Assembly (NCBI RefSeq): GCF_022808775.1
Contig: NZ_JAKZLA010000009.1
Span: forward strand, 103,805 to 167,804
Direction: 5' to 3'
Source: Geothrix terrae
Lineage (GTDB): Bacteria; Acidobacteriota; Holophagae; Holophagales; Holophagaceae
DNA length: 64,000 nt
This document shows positions 53,554 through 59,723 of this stretch, piece by piece. Positions within the stretch are counted from its first letter, which is position 1. Each line of letters starts with the position of its first letter. The notes beneath the pieces were generated by a model that ran no database searches, was not told where the DNA came from, and was given only the letters and a program-made list of their open reading frames with translations. Position numbers and translations under genes: made by a program.

Positions 53554-53627
53554 TGGAGCCTTCTCCGGGAATCCAACCCGGCCTTCCGCCTTACGAGAGC
53601 GGCGTCACGGCACGTGACCAAGAAGGC
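53554..53627 (-). tRNA. tRNA-Thr(CGT)
   Basis: Acceptor GCCTTCT/AGAAGGC, anticodon loop CTCGTAA on a CCGCT/GGCGG stem, T-loop variant TTGGATT, encoded CCA. Two bases from tRNA-Leu(CAA). Confidence 0.88.
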
Positions 53628-53660
53628 AAACTTCACATCGGGATAACTGCTGGTGGAATT

Positions 53661-53736
53661 TGGAGCCCAAGGCCGGATTCGAACCGGCGGCCGCCCACTT
53701 ACCAAGCGGGTGCTCGACCAACCGAGCTCCTCGGGC
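53661..53736 (-). tRNA. tRNA-Thr(GGT)
   Basis: Acceptor GCCCGAG/CTTGGGC, anticodon loop TTGGTAA, T-arm GCCGG-TTCGAAT-CCGGC, encoded CCA. Confidence 0.92.
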
Positions 53737-53739
53737 GAA

Positions 53740-53816
53740 TGGAGCATCAGGAGGGACTCGAACCCCCTAAGACGGAATTTGCAGTCCCGCGCTTCGTCCG
53801 CTTCGGCTTCTGGTGC
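53740..53816 (-). tRNA. tRNA-Cys(GCA)
   Basis: Anticodon loop CTGCAAA on CGGGA/TTCCG, T-arm GGGGG-TTCGAGT-CCCTC, encoded CCA. Acceptor GCACCAG/CTGATGC has one C-A mismatch. Confidence 0.88.
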
Positions 53817-53820
53817 AGGG

Positions 53821-53894
53821 TGGAGCGGGTCAGGGGAGTTGAACCCCTCTCTTCGGCTTGGAAGGCCGAGGCCCGGCCGCTGGACCAGACCCGC
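53821..53894 (-). tRNA. tRNA-Gly(TCC)
   Basis: Acceptor GCGGGTC/GACCCGC, anticodon loop CTTCCAA on TCGGC/GCCGA, T-arm GGGG-TTCAACT-CCCC, encoded CCA. First of the five tRNAs downstream of the slipin gene. Confidence 0.93.
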
Positions 53895-53900
53895 GAGGGT

Positions 53901-53931
53901 GGGGGGTGCAATGGATGGACTCACACCCCCC
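53901..53931 (-). terminator. Stem-loop between slipin gene and tRNA-Gly
   Basis: GGGGGGTG / CACCCCCC, eight perfect pairs with a 15-base loop, 13 bases after the slipin stop. More likely a processing or stability element than a stop, since tRNAs follow in the same direction. Confidence 0.45.
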
Positions 53932-53943
53932 GGATAAAACGCC

Positions 53944-55035
53944 TCAATCCTTGTTCAGGCCTCCCAGGCTGCGAAGCAGGTCCGGCTGGCCCATCACGAG
54001 GGTGAGGTTGGGGATCGCGGACGCGATCTCCTTGAAGGCTTCCAGTTCCTTCAGGCGCAGGAGCGCAGGGTTGCGCTCGAGCATCTGAGCAGTGTTCGCC
54101 ATGGAACGGGTCGAGGCAACTTCCTCGCGACGCATGATGACCTGCGCCGCGGCCTTCTTCTCGGCCTCGATGACCTGGTTGAGGAGCAGCTTCATCTCGC
54201 CGGGGAGGACCAGGTCCTTCACGTCGAGCTTCAGCACCTCCGCACCCCAGGACGCTGCGCGTTCCCGCAGGGCTTCCGCCATGGGGGCCACGGCCTCTGA
54301 GCGGCGCTCCAGGAGCTGGTCCAGGCTCAGCTCGGCCACGAAGTGCCGGGCGGACATCTGGGCCTCGCTGTACAGCGCATCCCGCAGCGAAGCCACGGAC
54401 TGCACAGCCTTCACCGGGTCGGTGACCCGGAACTTCACGACGAGGTTCAGGCGGAGGGTGACCTTGTCACGGGTCATGAGCTCCTGGCCGAGGATCTGCA
54501 CTTCCTGCTCGCGCAGGTCCACCCGCATCACCTCAAGCTTGCGGTTGAGGGTGCTGTAGATCGCGCGGCCCTCGGAGAGGACCTCGCGAAGCACACCGTC
54601 GACGTGGACGAGGGCGCGCTCGAAGGGCAGAACCAGAACGGTCTGGACCTGGGCGGTGGGCACCAGGGCCCAGAAGCCTTCGGGGATCGAAGGGCGCAGG
54701 GGCTCGAGGCTCACCACGTCCAGGGTCACCTTGGACGCGAGCTGCCAGAGCAGGTAGCGGCCAGGCTGGAGGACGGCCTTGGGCACGCCGTCCGCCCGCA
54801 GGAGGCCCAGGTGGGTCTCAGGCACGAAGGCCTCCACGGCAGCGCCAGAAGGGGCCACGGCCATCAACTCCGGCGTGAACAGGGTCTGGAGGGTGTCGCG
54901 GTTGAAGAGACGCAGTTCCAGGCGGGACAGGCCCCGGAACACCCGGTGGCGGCCGGGTTCCAGCCAGCGGACAAGCTGACCGTTGCGGACCAGGAGACCA
55001 CGCTCCTGGTCAGAGATGACATAACGCTGATACAT
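53944..55035 (-). CDS. Slipin (SPFH/band-7) family protein of the RNA repair operon
   Basis: 363 residues. The SPFH domain is clear: VISDQERGLLVRNGQLVRWLEPGRHRVFRG at the start, later LREQEVQILGQELMTRDKVTLRLNLVVKFRVTDPVKAV, then a helical C-terminal part with the usual VIEAEKKAAAQVIMRREEVASTRSMANTAQML stomatin motif. No N-terminal membrane helix is present, so it may be peripheral or cytosolic, as noted for slipins in rtc operons. AAAGGA is nine bases before the ATG. Slipin genes beside rtcB are known in bacterial RNA repair operons; the molecular role there is unknown. tRNA genes lie on both sides. Confidence 0.9.
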   Translation of the reverse strand: MYQRYVISDQERGLLVRNGQLVRWLEPGRHRVFRGLSRLELRLFNRDTLQTLFTPELMAVAPSGAAVEAFVPETHLGLLRADGVPKAVLQPGRYLLWQLASKVTLDVVSLEPLRPSIPEGFWALVPTAQVQTVLVLPFERALVHVDGVLREVLSEGRAIYSTLNRKLEVMRVDLREQEVQILGQELMTRDKVTLRLNLVVKFRVTDPVKAVQSVASLRDALYSEAQMSARHFVAELSLDQLLERRSEAVAPMAEALRERAASWGAEVLKLDVKDLVLPGEMKLLLNQVIEAEKKAAAQVIMRREEVASTRSMANTAQMLERNPALLRLKELEAFKEIASAIPNLTLVMGQPDLLRSLGGLNKD

Positions 55036-55507
55036 CGTTGGATTCCTTTCTTGGTGAGACTTCAGCCGAGGCCCCGGGGGTGTCTCGACGGGGCCTCCGG
55101 CGGGATCTGGACCTGGGCGCGAAACGGCATGCGCCTGAAGATCCGGGGCCGGCCCCTGCCCACATGGGCAGGTGGAGACCGCTGGCCGGGCTGCCCCCTG
55201 CCCTCGGGACGAATCCCTCGGGCTGGGGCCTGGGCAGAAGTGGTGGGTGGTTCCGAGCGCTTCTTAGGCGCATGCAACCAGTGCACGGATTAACAGTCCG
55301 TTGGGGAGTCGAACCCCTGATCGTGGGAATGTGCGTCTTCCCCGTACGGGAGGGCTCCTCCTGGTTCGAATCGCGGGACACCACCGGCCGACCAGGAACC
55401 CATGAGGTTCCGTGGGCCGGGGATGCCGCACTTGCCAGGCCCCCCCTCCTGACCCACGCCCAGGTTGGAAGCCCAGGCGCGGGTGGTCTTCTTGCTCCAG
55501 GAAGGGA
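55036..55507 (-). ncRNA. Structured spacer between rtcB and slipin with tRNA-like parts
   Basis: 470 bases without a gene but full of stems on the transcribed strand: CCTGCCCA/TGGGCAGG (55155-55172), an Asn-type anticodon arm ACGGA-CTGTTAA-TCCGT (55286-55302) fused to a T-arm GGGG-TTCGACT-CCCC (55304-55318), and a two-step stem CCGGCC..GGAACC/GGTTCC..GGCCGG (55384-55420). No complete cloverleaf can be drawn. It could be a degenerate tRNA or a tRNA-mimicking RNA like those of Ro/rtc operons. Confidence 0.5.
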
Positions 55508-56674
55508 CTACCCCTTCACGCAGAGCACCTGCTTCAGTTCGAACCGGATGTCGACGAGGTCAGCCTGGTTGCGCATGACCTCATCGATGTCCTTGTAGCA
55601 GCCTGGAATTTCATCCAGCACACCAGCATCCTTCCGGCACTCGACCCCTTCGGTCTGACGGGCGAGGTCCTGCACGCTGAAGTGCTTCTTGGCGGCATTG
55701 CGGCTCATCTTTCGGCCGGCGCCGTGGGACGCCGATTCGAAGGATTCGGGGTTCCCCTTGCCCTGGACGATGAAGCTGCGGGCGCCCATGGAACCCGGGA
55801 TGATGCCCCATTCACCGCGTCCGGCCCGGATGGCTCCCTTGCGGGTCACCAGGACCTCCTCGCCGAAGTGGACTTCTTCCGACACGTAGTTGTGATGGCA
55901 GAGGATGGGAGGCTCGAAAGCCACTTCGGGGAAGTGGGCCTTCACGACATCCTTCACTTGGGCCAGCATGGCCTCGCGGTTGAGGAAAGCGTACCGCTGG
56001 GCCCAGAACAGATCCCGGCGGTAGGCCGCCATCTCCTTCGTGCCCTTGAGGAACACGGCCAGGTCACGGTCAGGCAGACCCTGGTTGTGGGCCAGCTTCT
56101 GCGCGACCTCGATGTGGATCTTGGCCAGCTCGTTGCCGATGTTCCGGCTGCCCGAGTGGAGCATGATCCACACGCCCTGGTCCTGGTCCAGGCAGACCTC
56201 GATGAAGTGGTTGCCGCCTCCCAGGGTTCCCGCCTGACGGCGGGCCTTTCCGAAGAGGTTCTGCACCCGTGCATCCAGGTCCTCGAACTCGTCCCAGAGG
56301 GGGTTCCGTTCGATGGCATCCAGGGGATCCCGGTACTGGTTGAATCCCACAGGAATGGCCTGCTCGATACTGAGCCGCAGGGCCTTGAGGCTTTCAGGAA
56401 GATCCGAGGCCCTGAGGTTGGTCTTCAGAGCGGCCATGCCGCAGCCAATGTCCACGCCGACCGCGGCAGGCGCGATGGCGTCCTTCATGGCGATGACGGA
56501 TCCCACCGTGGCGCCCTTCCCGAAATGGACGTCGGGCATGACGGCCACATGCTTGAACACCCACGGAAGGGCCGCGATGTTCTTGAGCTGGGTGAGAGCC
56601 TGGGATTCGACTTCGTGGACGGGGGTCCACATCTTGATGGGGGCGACAGCCCCCTGGAGGGTTGCGAGGGACAT
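55508..56674 (-). CDS. rtcB: RtcB RNA ligase
   Basis: 388 residues from the ATG at 56674 (AAAGGAGG five bases upstream; the frame opens earlier inside non-coding DNA). All RtcB landmarks are present: VGVDIGCGM with metal-binding Cys78, GGGNHFIE at 152-159, LHSGSRNIGN, CHHNYV, GSMGARSFIVQGKGN, and the guanylylated His317 in ASHGAGRKMSR. RtcB joins 2',3'-cyclic-phosphate or 3'-phosphate ends to 5'-OH ends using GTP and Mn2+, the ends left by anticodon nucleases. It sits within a tRNA array and before a slipin gene. No rtcA or rtcR gene is in the window. Confidence 0.97.
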   Translation of the reverse strand: MSLATLQGAVAPIKMWTPVHEVESQALTQLKNIAALPWVFKHVAVMPDVHFGKGATVGSVIAMKDAIAPAAVGVDIGCGMAALKTNLRASDLPESLKALRLSIEQAIPVGFNQYRDPLDAIERNPLWDEFEDLDARVQNLFGKARRQAGTLGGGNHFIEVCLDQDQGVWIMLHSGSRNIGNELAKIHIEVAQKLAHNQGLPDRDLAVFLKGTKEMAAYRRDLFWAQRYAFLNREAMLAQVKDVVKAHFPEVAFEPPILCHHNYVSEEVHFGEEVLVTRKGAIRAGRGEWGIIPGSMGARSFIVQGKGNPESFESASHGAGRKMSRNAAKKHFSVQDLARQTEGVECRKDAGVLDEIPGCYKDIDEVMRNQADLVDIRFELKQVLCVKG

Positions 56675-56763
56675 GGTCGCCTCCTTTCGTAACAGGGTTT
56701 TGGATTGAAGCCCACACATTGCGGGCCGGGTTGGCTCACCACGGAGAGGTCCCGGATGAGATT

Positions 56764-56840
56764 TGGTCGGCGTGGCCAGGATCGAACTAGCGACCTCCTG
56801 CTCCCGAAGCAGGCGCGCTCCCAGGCTGCGCTAAACGCCG
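56764..56840 (-). tRNA. tRNA-Pro(CGG)
   Basis: Acceptor CGGCGTT/CACGCCG, anticodon loop TTCGGGA on CCTGC/GCAGG, Pro-type D-arm GCGCAGCCTGGGAGCGC, encoded CCA. Nearest tRNA upstream of rtcB. Confidence 0.9.
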
Positions 56841-56843
56841 GAT

Positions 56844-56919
56844 TGGTACCGCAGGCCGTAGTCGAAACGGCGCGCTCCCGGGTAAGAACCGGGTGCTCTT
56901 CCACCTGAGCTACTGCGGT
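56844..56919 (-). tRNA. tRNA-Lys(CTT)
   Basis: Acceptor ACCGCAG/CTGCGGT, anticodon loop TTCTTAC on CCCGG/CCGGG, T-arm GCCGT-TTCGACT-ACGGC, encoded CCA. Confidence 0.93.
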
Positions 56920-56925
56920 GTGGAT

Positions 56926-57001
56926 TGGCGAACCGTGAGGGACTTGCACCCTCTTTCACCAGCTTGAAGGGCTGGCCGCTTACTCCGACGCGTCACGGTC
57001 C
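56926..57001 (-). tRNA. tRNA-Glu(TTC), C33 variant
   Basis: Acceptor GGACCGT/ACGGTTC, anticodon loop CCTTCAA on CCAGC/GCTGG: position 33 is C instead of U. T-loop TGCAAGT. Encoded CCA. Confidence 0.88.
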
Positions 57002-57002
57002 A

Positions 57003-57077
57003 TGGTGCCCTCGGCTGGTGTCGATCCAGCCGCCTCCCGCGCGTCGGGCGGGCGCTCTGCCGATGAGCTACGAGGGC
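57003..57077 (-). tRNA. tRNA-Val(GAC), C33 variant
   Basis: Acceptor GCCCTCG/CGAGGGC, anticodon loop CCGACGC on CCCGC/GCGGG, so C33 and G37. Encoded CCA; one base from tRNA-Glu. Confidence 0.88.
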
Positions 57078-57081
57078 GAAG

Positions 57082-57156
57082 TGGTACTCCCGGGGGATCT
57101 TGAAACCCCGACCTCCTGGGTGTGGGCTAGGCGCTCTGCCTCTGAGCTACAGGAGT
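57082..57156 (-). tRNA. tRNA-Val(CAC), C33 variant
   Basis: Acceptor ACTCCTG/CGGGAGT, anticodon loop CCCACAC on CCTAG/CCAGG (one A-C mismatch), C33. T-arm GGGGT-TTCAAGA-TCCCC. Encoded CCA. Confidence 0.85.
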
Positions 57157-57157
57157 G

Positions 57158-57236
57158 TGGTCAGCCCGGCCCGATTTGAACGGGCGCTCTCCGGTCCCCC
57201 AGACCGGCGCTTTCGCCTGGCTAAGCTACAGGCTGA
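57158..57236 (-). tRNA. tRNA-Pro(GGG)
   Basis: Acceptor TCAGCCT/GGGCTGA, anticodon loop CTGGGGG on CCGGT/ACCGG, T-arm GCCCG-TTCAAAT-CGGGC, encoded CCA. Confidence 0.9.
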
Positions 57237-57238
57237 TG

Positions 57239-57314
57239 TGGAGCCGCCTCCCGGTCATGATCCGGGTGCCCCCCGCTTACAAGGCGGGCGCTCTGCCAGA
57301 TGAGCTAAGGCGGC
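57239..57314 (-). tRNA. tRNA-Thr(TGT)
   Basis: Acceptor GCCGCCT/AGGCGGC, anticodon loop CTTGTAA on CCCGC/GCGGG, T-loop variant ATCATGA, encoded CCA. Confidence 0.9.
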
Positions 57315-57316
57315 AC

Positions 57317-57393
57317 TGGTGTCCTCGGGCGGATTCCAACCGCCAACCTGCCCCTTAGGAGGGGGCTGCCTCATGCAGTTCGGCTTCGAGGAC
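57317..57393 (-). tRNA. tRNA-Arg(CCT)
   Basis: Acceptor GTCCTCG/CGAGGAC, anticodon loop CTCCTAA on GCCCC/GGGGC, T-loop variant TTGGAAT, encoded CCA. Confidence 0.9.
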
Positions 57394-57394
57394 C

Positions 57395-57468
57395 TGGTAC
57401 CCCCACCGGTTTCGACACCGGGACCTCGGCCTTCGGAGAGCCGCGTTCTTCACCTGAACTATGAGGGT
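57395..57468 (-). tRNA. tRNA-Arg(CCG)
   Basis: Acceptor ACCCTCA/TGGGGGT, anticodon loop CTCCGAA on CGGCT/GGCCG, encoded CCA. One base from its neighbour on each side. Confidence 0.88.
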
Positions 57469-57469
57469 G

Positions 57470-57548
57470 TGGTGGGCTGGGTCAGAGTCGAACTGACATC
57501 CTCCGGATTTTCAGTCCGGCGCTGCATCCACGTTTCAGCTTCCAGCCC
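57470..57548 (-). tRNA. tRNA-Phe(GAA)
   Basis: Acceptor GGGCTGG/CCAGCCC, anticodon loop CTGAAAA on CCGGA/TCCGG, T-arm GTCAG-TTCGACT-CTGAC, encoded CCA. D-arm slightly long. Confidence 0.9.
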
Positions 57549-57552
57549 GTGG

Positions 57553-57626
57553 TGGTGTGACGTAACGGAATCGAACCGATGCATCCGCGTTCACAGCGCG
57601 GTGCTCTGCCACTGAGCTAACGTCAC
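57553..57626 (-). tRNA. tRNA-His(GTG)
   Basis: Acceptor GTGACGT/ACGTCAC, anticodon loop CTGTGAA on CCGCG/CGCGG, T-arm ATCGG-TTCGATT-CCGTT, encoded CCA. Confidence 0.92.
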
Positions 57627-57633
57627 CGTCTGG

Positions 57634-57651
57634 GGGCCCATCACTGGGCCC
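57634..57651 (-). other. Small hairpin between tRNA genes
   Basis: GGGCCCA-TCAC-TGGGCCC, seven perfect pairs in the 28-base spacer between tRNA-His and tRNA-Asn; possibly a processing signal. Confidence 0.45.
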
Positions 57652-57654
57652 GAT

Positions 57655-57729
57655 TGGCGAACTGGACGGGATTCGAACCCGCATCGGGCGCCTTAACAGG
57701 GCGCTGCTCAACCATTGAGCTTCCAGTCC
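57655..57729 (-). tRNA. tRNA-Asn(GTT)
   Basis: Acceptor GGACTGG/CCAGTTC, anticodon loop CTGTTAA on GCGCC/GGCGC, T-arm GCGGG-TTCGAAT-CCCGT, encoded CCA. Confidence 0.93.
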
Positions 57730-57778
57730 ACTGGTTTGGATCGGTCAGGGTTGATGCTTCAAACCGATCTTGCGTGAT

Positions 57779-57855
57779 TGGTGCGCCCGGAGGGACTCGA
57801 ACCCCCATGAACCCAGCTTCGTAAACTGGTGCTAATCCCGTTCAGCTACGGGCGC
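57779..57855 (-). tRNA. tRNA-Arg(ACG)
   Basis: Acceptor GCGCCCG/CGGGCGC, anticodon loop TTACGAA on CCAGT/GCTGG, T-arm GGGGG-TTCGAGT-CCCTC, encoded CCA. The 49-base spacer before tRNA-Asn can fold (GATCGGT/ACCGATC). Confidence 0.93.
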
Positions 57856-57866
57856 GTGAATGTTGG

Positions 57867-57935
57867 TGGTTCCCCGTACAGGAGTCGAACCTGCCGTTCG
57901 GGTTTAGAAGACCCTGGCCCTCCCTGGGACGGGGC
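57867..57935 (-). tRNA. tRNA-Arg(TCT) with shortened D-arm
   Basis: Acceptor GCCCCGT/ACGGGGA (first pair mismatched), anticodon loop CTTCTAA on GGGT/ACCC, T-arm GCAGG-TTCGACT-CCTGT, encoded CCA. Only about eleven bases are left for the D-arm, so 66 bases before CCA. Confidence 0.75.
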
Positions 57936-57939
57936 AGAA

Positions 57940-58033
57940 TGGCGGCGAGTGGGAGACTTGAACTCCCAGACCCTCGGGGCAGAGGGCCAGTCCGCTTTCG
58001 GGGCGGGTGCGATACCGTTCCGCTCAACTCGCC
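57940..58033 (-). tRNA. tRNA-Ser(CGA), C33 variant
   Basis: Acceptor GGCGAGT/ACTCGCC, anticodon loop CCCGAAA (C33), long class II variable arm (CCCTC..GAGGG), T-arm GGGAG-TTCAAGT-CTCCC, encoded CCA. Confidence 0.9.
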
Positions 58034-58038
58034 TTGAA

Positions 58039-58114
58039 TGGTGGATCCACCCGGAGTTCAACCGGGTTCTCGCGGATGCCATCCGCGTGTGTCACGCCGC
58101 AACACCTTGGACCC
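58039..58114 (-). tRNA. tRNA-Ala(GGC)
   Basis: Acceptor GGGTCCA/TGGATCC, anticodon loop ATGGCAT on CGCGG/CCGCG, T-arm CCCGG-TTGAACT-CCGGG, encoded CCA. Lacks the G3-U70 pair in the usual orientation: it has G3-T70, which matches the Ala identity pair. Confidence 0.88.
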
Positions 58115-58119
58115 ATGAA

Positions 58120-58197
58120 TGGTTGCCGCCCTGGGGATCGAACCCAGACCCTCTCGCTTATCGGGCGAGCGCTCTACCAGATTGGAGCTAGGCGGCA
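58120..58197 (-). tRNA. tRNA-Ile(GAT), C33 variant
   Basis: Acceptor TGCCGCC/GGCGGCA, anticodon loop CCGATAA on CTCGC/GCGAG (C33), T-arm CTGGG-TTCGATC-CCCAG, encoded CCA. Confidence 0.9.
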
Positions 58198-58204
58198 CTG
58201 AGGA

Positions 58205-58276
58205 TGGCGACCCACCGGGGAATCGAACCCCGCCCGGCTGGATTTGGAGTCCGGCCTGCGCCCTGGCGCGCGAGTC
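58205..58276 (-). tRNA. tRNA-Trp(CCA) with compact D-arm
   Basis: Acceptor GACTCGC/GTGGGTC, anticodon loop CTCCAAA on CCGGA/TCCAG, T-arm CGGGG-TTCGATT-CCCCG, encoded CCA. D-arm reduced to GCGC-CAGG-GCGC. Confidence 0.8.
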
Positions 58277-58278
58277 AG

Positions 58279-58372
58279 TGGAGGTGAGTCCCGGATTCGA
58301 ACCGGGACGCCCTCAGGACAGAGGGCGAGACCGTCTTCCAGACGGATGCGATGCCATTCCGCTCAACTCACC
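58279..58372 (-). tRNA. tRNA-Ser(GGA)
   Basis: Acceptor GGTGAGT/ACTCACC, anticodon loop CTGGAAG, long variable arm (GCCCTC..GAGGGC), T-arm CCCGG-TTCGAAT-CCGGG, encoded CCA. Confidence 0.92.
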
Positions 58373-58467
58373 TAGGTCTTGACGTGACCCGATCGGGGAC
58401 GGCTGGTCGTGTCCCTCACGATCCCCCCAGAGCCCCACACTGAAGGGAACCGGACGGGCCGTGCGAT

Positions 58468-58546
58468 TGGTACCCCAGGTCCGAGTCGAACGGACAGAAA
58501 CACCACTTTCTGAGAGTGGCCGCGATACCTGATAGCGTACTGGGGC
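58468..58546 (-). tRNA. tRNA-Leu(CAG)
   Basis: Acceptor GCCCCAG/CTGGGGT, anticodon loop CTCAGAA on CCACT/AGTGG, T-arm GTCCG-TTCGACT-CGGAC, encoded CCA. Variable region only seven bases (TGTTTCT), no class II arm. Confidence 0.88.
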
Positions 58547-58588
58547 ATGGTTCCTGGGCTGGATGCGTTGACCTGGCCCTGGGGAGAT

Positions 58589-58662
58589 TGGTTGCGGGTG
58601 AGGGAGTTGAACCCTACTTCCACCTTTGGGTTATGAGCCCAAGGGCCACCACTGGACCCGCA
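58589..58662 (-). tRNA. tRNA-Met(CAT)
   Basis: Acceptor TGCGGGT/ACCCGCA, anticodon loop CTCATAA on TTGGG/CCCAA, T-arm TAGGG-TTCAACT-CCCTC, encoded CCA. Paired first base and no GGG/CCC initiator stem, so elongator; a lysidine-type Ile tRNA cannot be excluded. Confidence 0.85.
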
Positions 58663-58668
58663 TTGGAT

Positions 58669-58744
58669 TGGTGCCTCCAGCGAGCCTCGAACTCGCTACC
58701 CACCGGTTAAAGGCCGGTTGCTCGTCCACATGAGCTTTGGAGGC
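58669..58744 (-). tRNA. tRNA-Lys(TTT), C33 variant
   Basis: Acceptor GCCTCCA/TGGAGGC, anticodon loop CCTTTAA on ACCGG/CCGGT (C33), T-arm AGCGAG-TTCGAGG-CTCGCT, encoded CCA. Lys(UUU) is the target of PrrC-type nucleases. Confidence 0.9.
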
Positions 58745-58752
58745 GCTTGGAT

Positions 58753-58826
58753 TGGAGAGGCTGACGGGATTTGAACCCGTGTCTGGGCGATGGCGGCGCC
58801 CGATCCTGCCGCTAGACGACAGCCTC
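58753..58826 (-). tRNA. tRNA-Gly(GCC), C33 variant
   Basis: Acceptor GAGGCTG/CAGCCTC, anticodon loop CCGCCAT on GGGCG/CGCCC (C33), T-arm ACGGG-TTCAAAT-CCCGT, encoded CCA. Confidence 0.9.
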
Positions 58827-58828
58827 AT

Positions 58829-58903
58829 TGGTCTGGGTGACAGGATTCGAACCTGTGTAGGCCTGCTCCCAAGGCAGGTGGCCAACCGCTGGCCCACGCC
58901 CAG
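58829..58903 (-). tRNA. tRNA-Pro(TGG)
   Basis: Acceptor CTGGGCG/CACCCAG, anticodon loop CTTGGGA on CCTGC/GCAGG, T-arm ACAGG-TTCGAAT-CCTGT, encoded CCA. Confidence 0.92.
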
Positions 58904-58905
58904 AA

Positions 58906-58990
58906 TGGTGCCGCCCCAGGGAATCGAACCCTGTTGCATCTCTGCGCCGGGTTTACGGTCCGGTGCCCCGCCCAGTGAGGCGCGAGCGGC
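58906..58990 (-). tRNA. tRNA-Tyr(GTA), C33 variant
   Basis: Acceptor GCCGCTC/GGGCGGC, anticodon loop CCGTAAA (C33), class II variable arm GCAGAGATGC, T-arm CAGGG-TTCGATT-CCCTG, encoded CCA. Confidence 0.9.
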
Positions 58991-58994
58991 ATGA

Positions 58995-59071
58995 TGGTAC
59001 GAGTGGAGGGATTCGAACCCTCATGACCACGGCTCTCAACCGTTGGTGTATGCCGTTTCCGCCACACTCGC
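58995..59071 (-). tRNA. tRNA-Leu(GAG)
   Basis: Acceptor GCGAGTG/CACTCGT, anticodon loop TTGAGAG on ACGG/CCGT, T-arm GAGGG-TTCGAAT-CCCTC, encoded CCA. Short variable region (about six bases), again no class II arm. Confidence 0.88.
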
Positions 59072-59079
59072 ATTGGACT

Positions 59080-59154
59080 TGGCAGGAGCAGCGGGATTCG
59101 AACCCGCGGTTGCCTGGCTGAGAACCAGGTGCCTTACCGTTTGGCCATGCTCCC
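59080..59154 (-). tRNA. tRNA-Glu(CTC)
   Basis: Acceptor GGGAGCA/TGCTCCT, anticodon loop TTCTCAG on CCTGG/CCAGG, T-arm GCGGG-TTCGAAT-CCCGC, encoded CCA. Confidence 0.92.
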
Positions 59155-59159
59155 TAGAC

Positions 59160-59235
59160 TGGTGGATCCGCCGGGGATCGAACCCGGCCCTCCTGCTTGC
59201 AAAGCAGGCATGCCACGCAACAACACTTCGGACCC
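59160..59235 (-). tRNA. tRNA-Ala(TGC)
   Basis: Acceptor GGGTCCG/CGGATCC with the G3-T70 Ala pair, anticodon loop TTTGCAA on CCTGC/GCAGG, T-arm GCCGGG-TTCGATC-CCCGGC, encoded CCA. Confidence 0.93.
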
Positions 59236-59240
59236 GAATT

Positions 59241-59319
59241 TGGCGGAGCGTACGGGATTCGAACCCGTGATGTGTGCATAGACAGTGCACCGAGGACGGC
59301 CAGGCTCCTCCAACGCTCC
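59241..59319 (-). tRNA. tRNA-Asp(GTC)
   Basis: Acceptor GGAGCGT/ACGCTCC, anticodon loop CTGTCTA on GTGCA/TGCAC, so position 37 is a pyrimidine, which is unusual. T-arm ACGGG-TTCGAAT-CCCGT, encoded CCA. Confidence 0.88.
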
Positions 59320-59325
59320 CGAGAA

Positions 59326-59348
59326 CCCTGTCGGTCATGCCGACAGGG
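59326..59348 (-). terminator. Strong hairpin inside the tRNA array
   Basis: CCCTGTCGG-TCATG-CCGACAGGG, nine perfect pairs, six bases upstream of tRNA-Asp at the end of a 216-base spacer. It could be an attenuator separating the three promoter-proximal tRNAs from the rest, or an RNase site. Confidence 0.5.
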
Positions 59349-59535
59349 GTACTGCGGGCAGACGAACGTCCTCACTTGCCGGTGATGCGCCCAGGTATGC
59401 CTGAAGCGGTGATCTGCCGGGTCAGAAGGCTCTCGCCTGCCCTTGATTCCACCTTTCCGATCATCCTCAAACGACCAGAAATAGCAGTTATCCAAAATAT
59501 GAAGTTTTCAATGAACAAGAATTGATGAAATGCAA

Positions 59536-59628
59536 TGGCGGTGGGGTTAGGATCGAACTCACATGGAGATATAACTTCCCCAACCCGGATAGCAACCGGG
59601 GCCGATACCGATTTCGGTTGACCTCACC
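59536..59628 (-). tRNA. tRNA-Ser(GCT)
   Basis: Acceptor GGTGAGG/CCCCACC (one A-C mismatch), anticodon loop TTGCTAT on CCCGG/CCGGG, long variable arm, T-loop TTCGATC, encoded CCA. T-stem is weak. Confidence 0.85.
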
Positions 59629-59638
59629 GTGGGTGGAT

Positions 59639-59712
59639 TGGCTGGGGGACCTGGAATCGAACCAGGGTCTCGGGAGCCAAAGGCCCGCGTCCTGCCGCTG
59701 AACGATCCCCCA
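59639..59712 (-). tRNA. tRNA-Gln(TTG)
   Basis: Acceptor TGGGGGA/TCCCCCA, anticodon loop CTTTGGC on CGGGC/TCCCG (closing mismatch), T-arm CCTGG-TTCGATT-CCAGG, encoded CCA. Confidence 0.9.
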
Positions 59713-59723
59713 TCAGTGGATGG

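Noticed and set aside
54343..55293. 316-codon open frame opposite slipin
   Set aside because: Same reason; high-GC shadow with no recognisable product.
55412..56692. 426-codon open frame opposite rtcB
   Set aside because: Mirror of the rtcB coding pattern; no domain or start signal.
53433..59525. Many short open frames and GGATTCGAACC-type repeats, first looking like a repeat array or CRISPR
   Set aside because: They are translations and T-arms of tRNA genes; spacing and sequence vary as in tRNAs and no constant repeat-spacer pattern exists.
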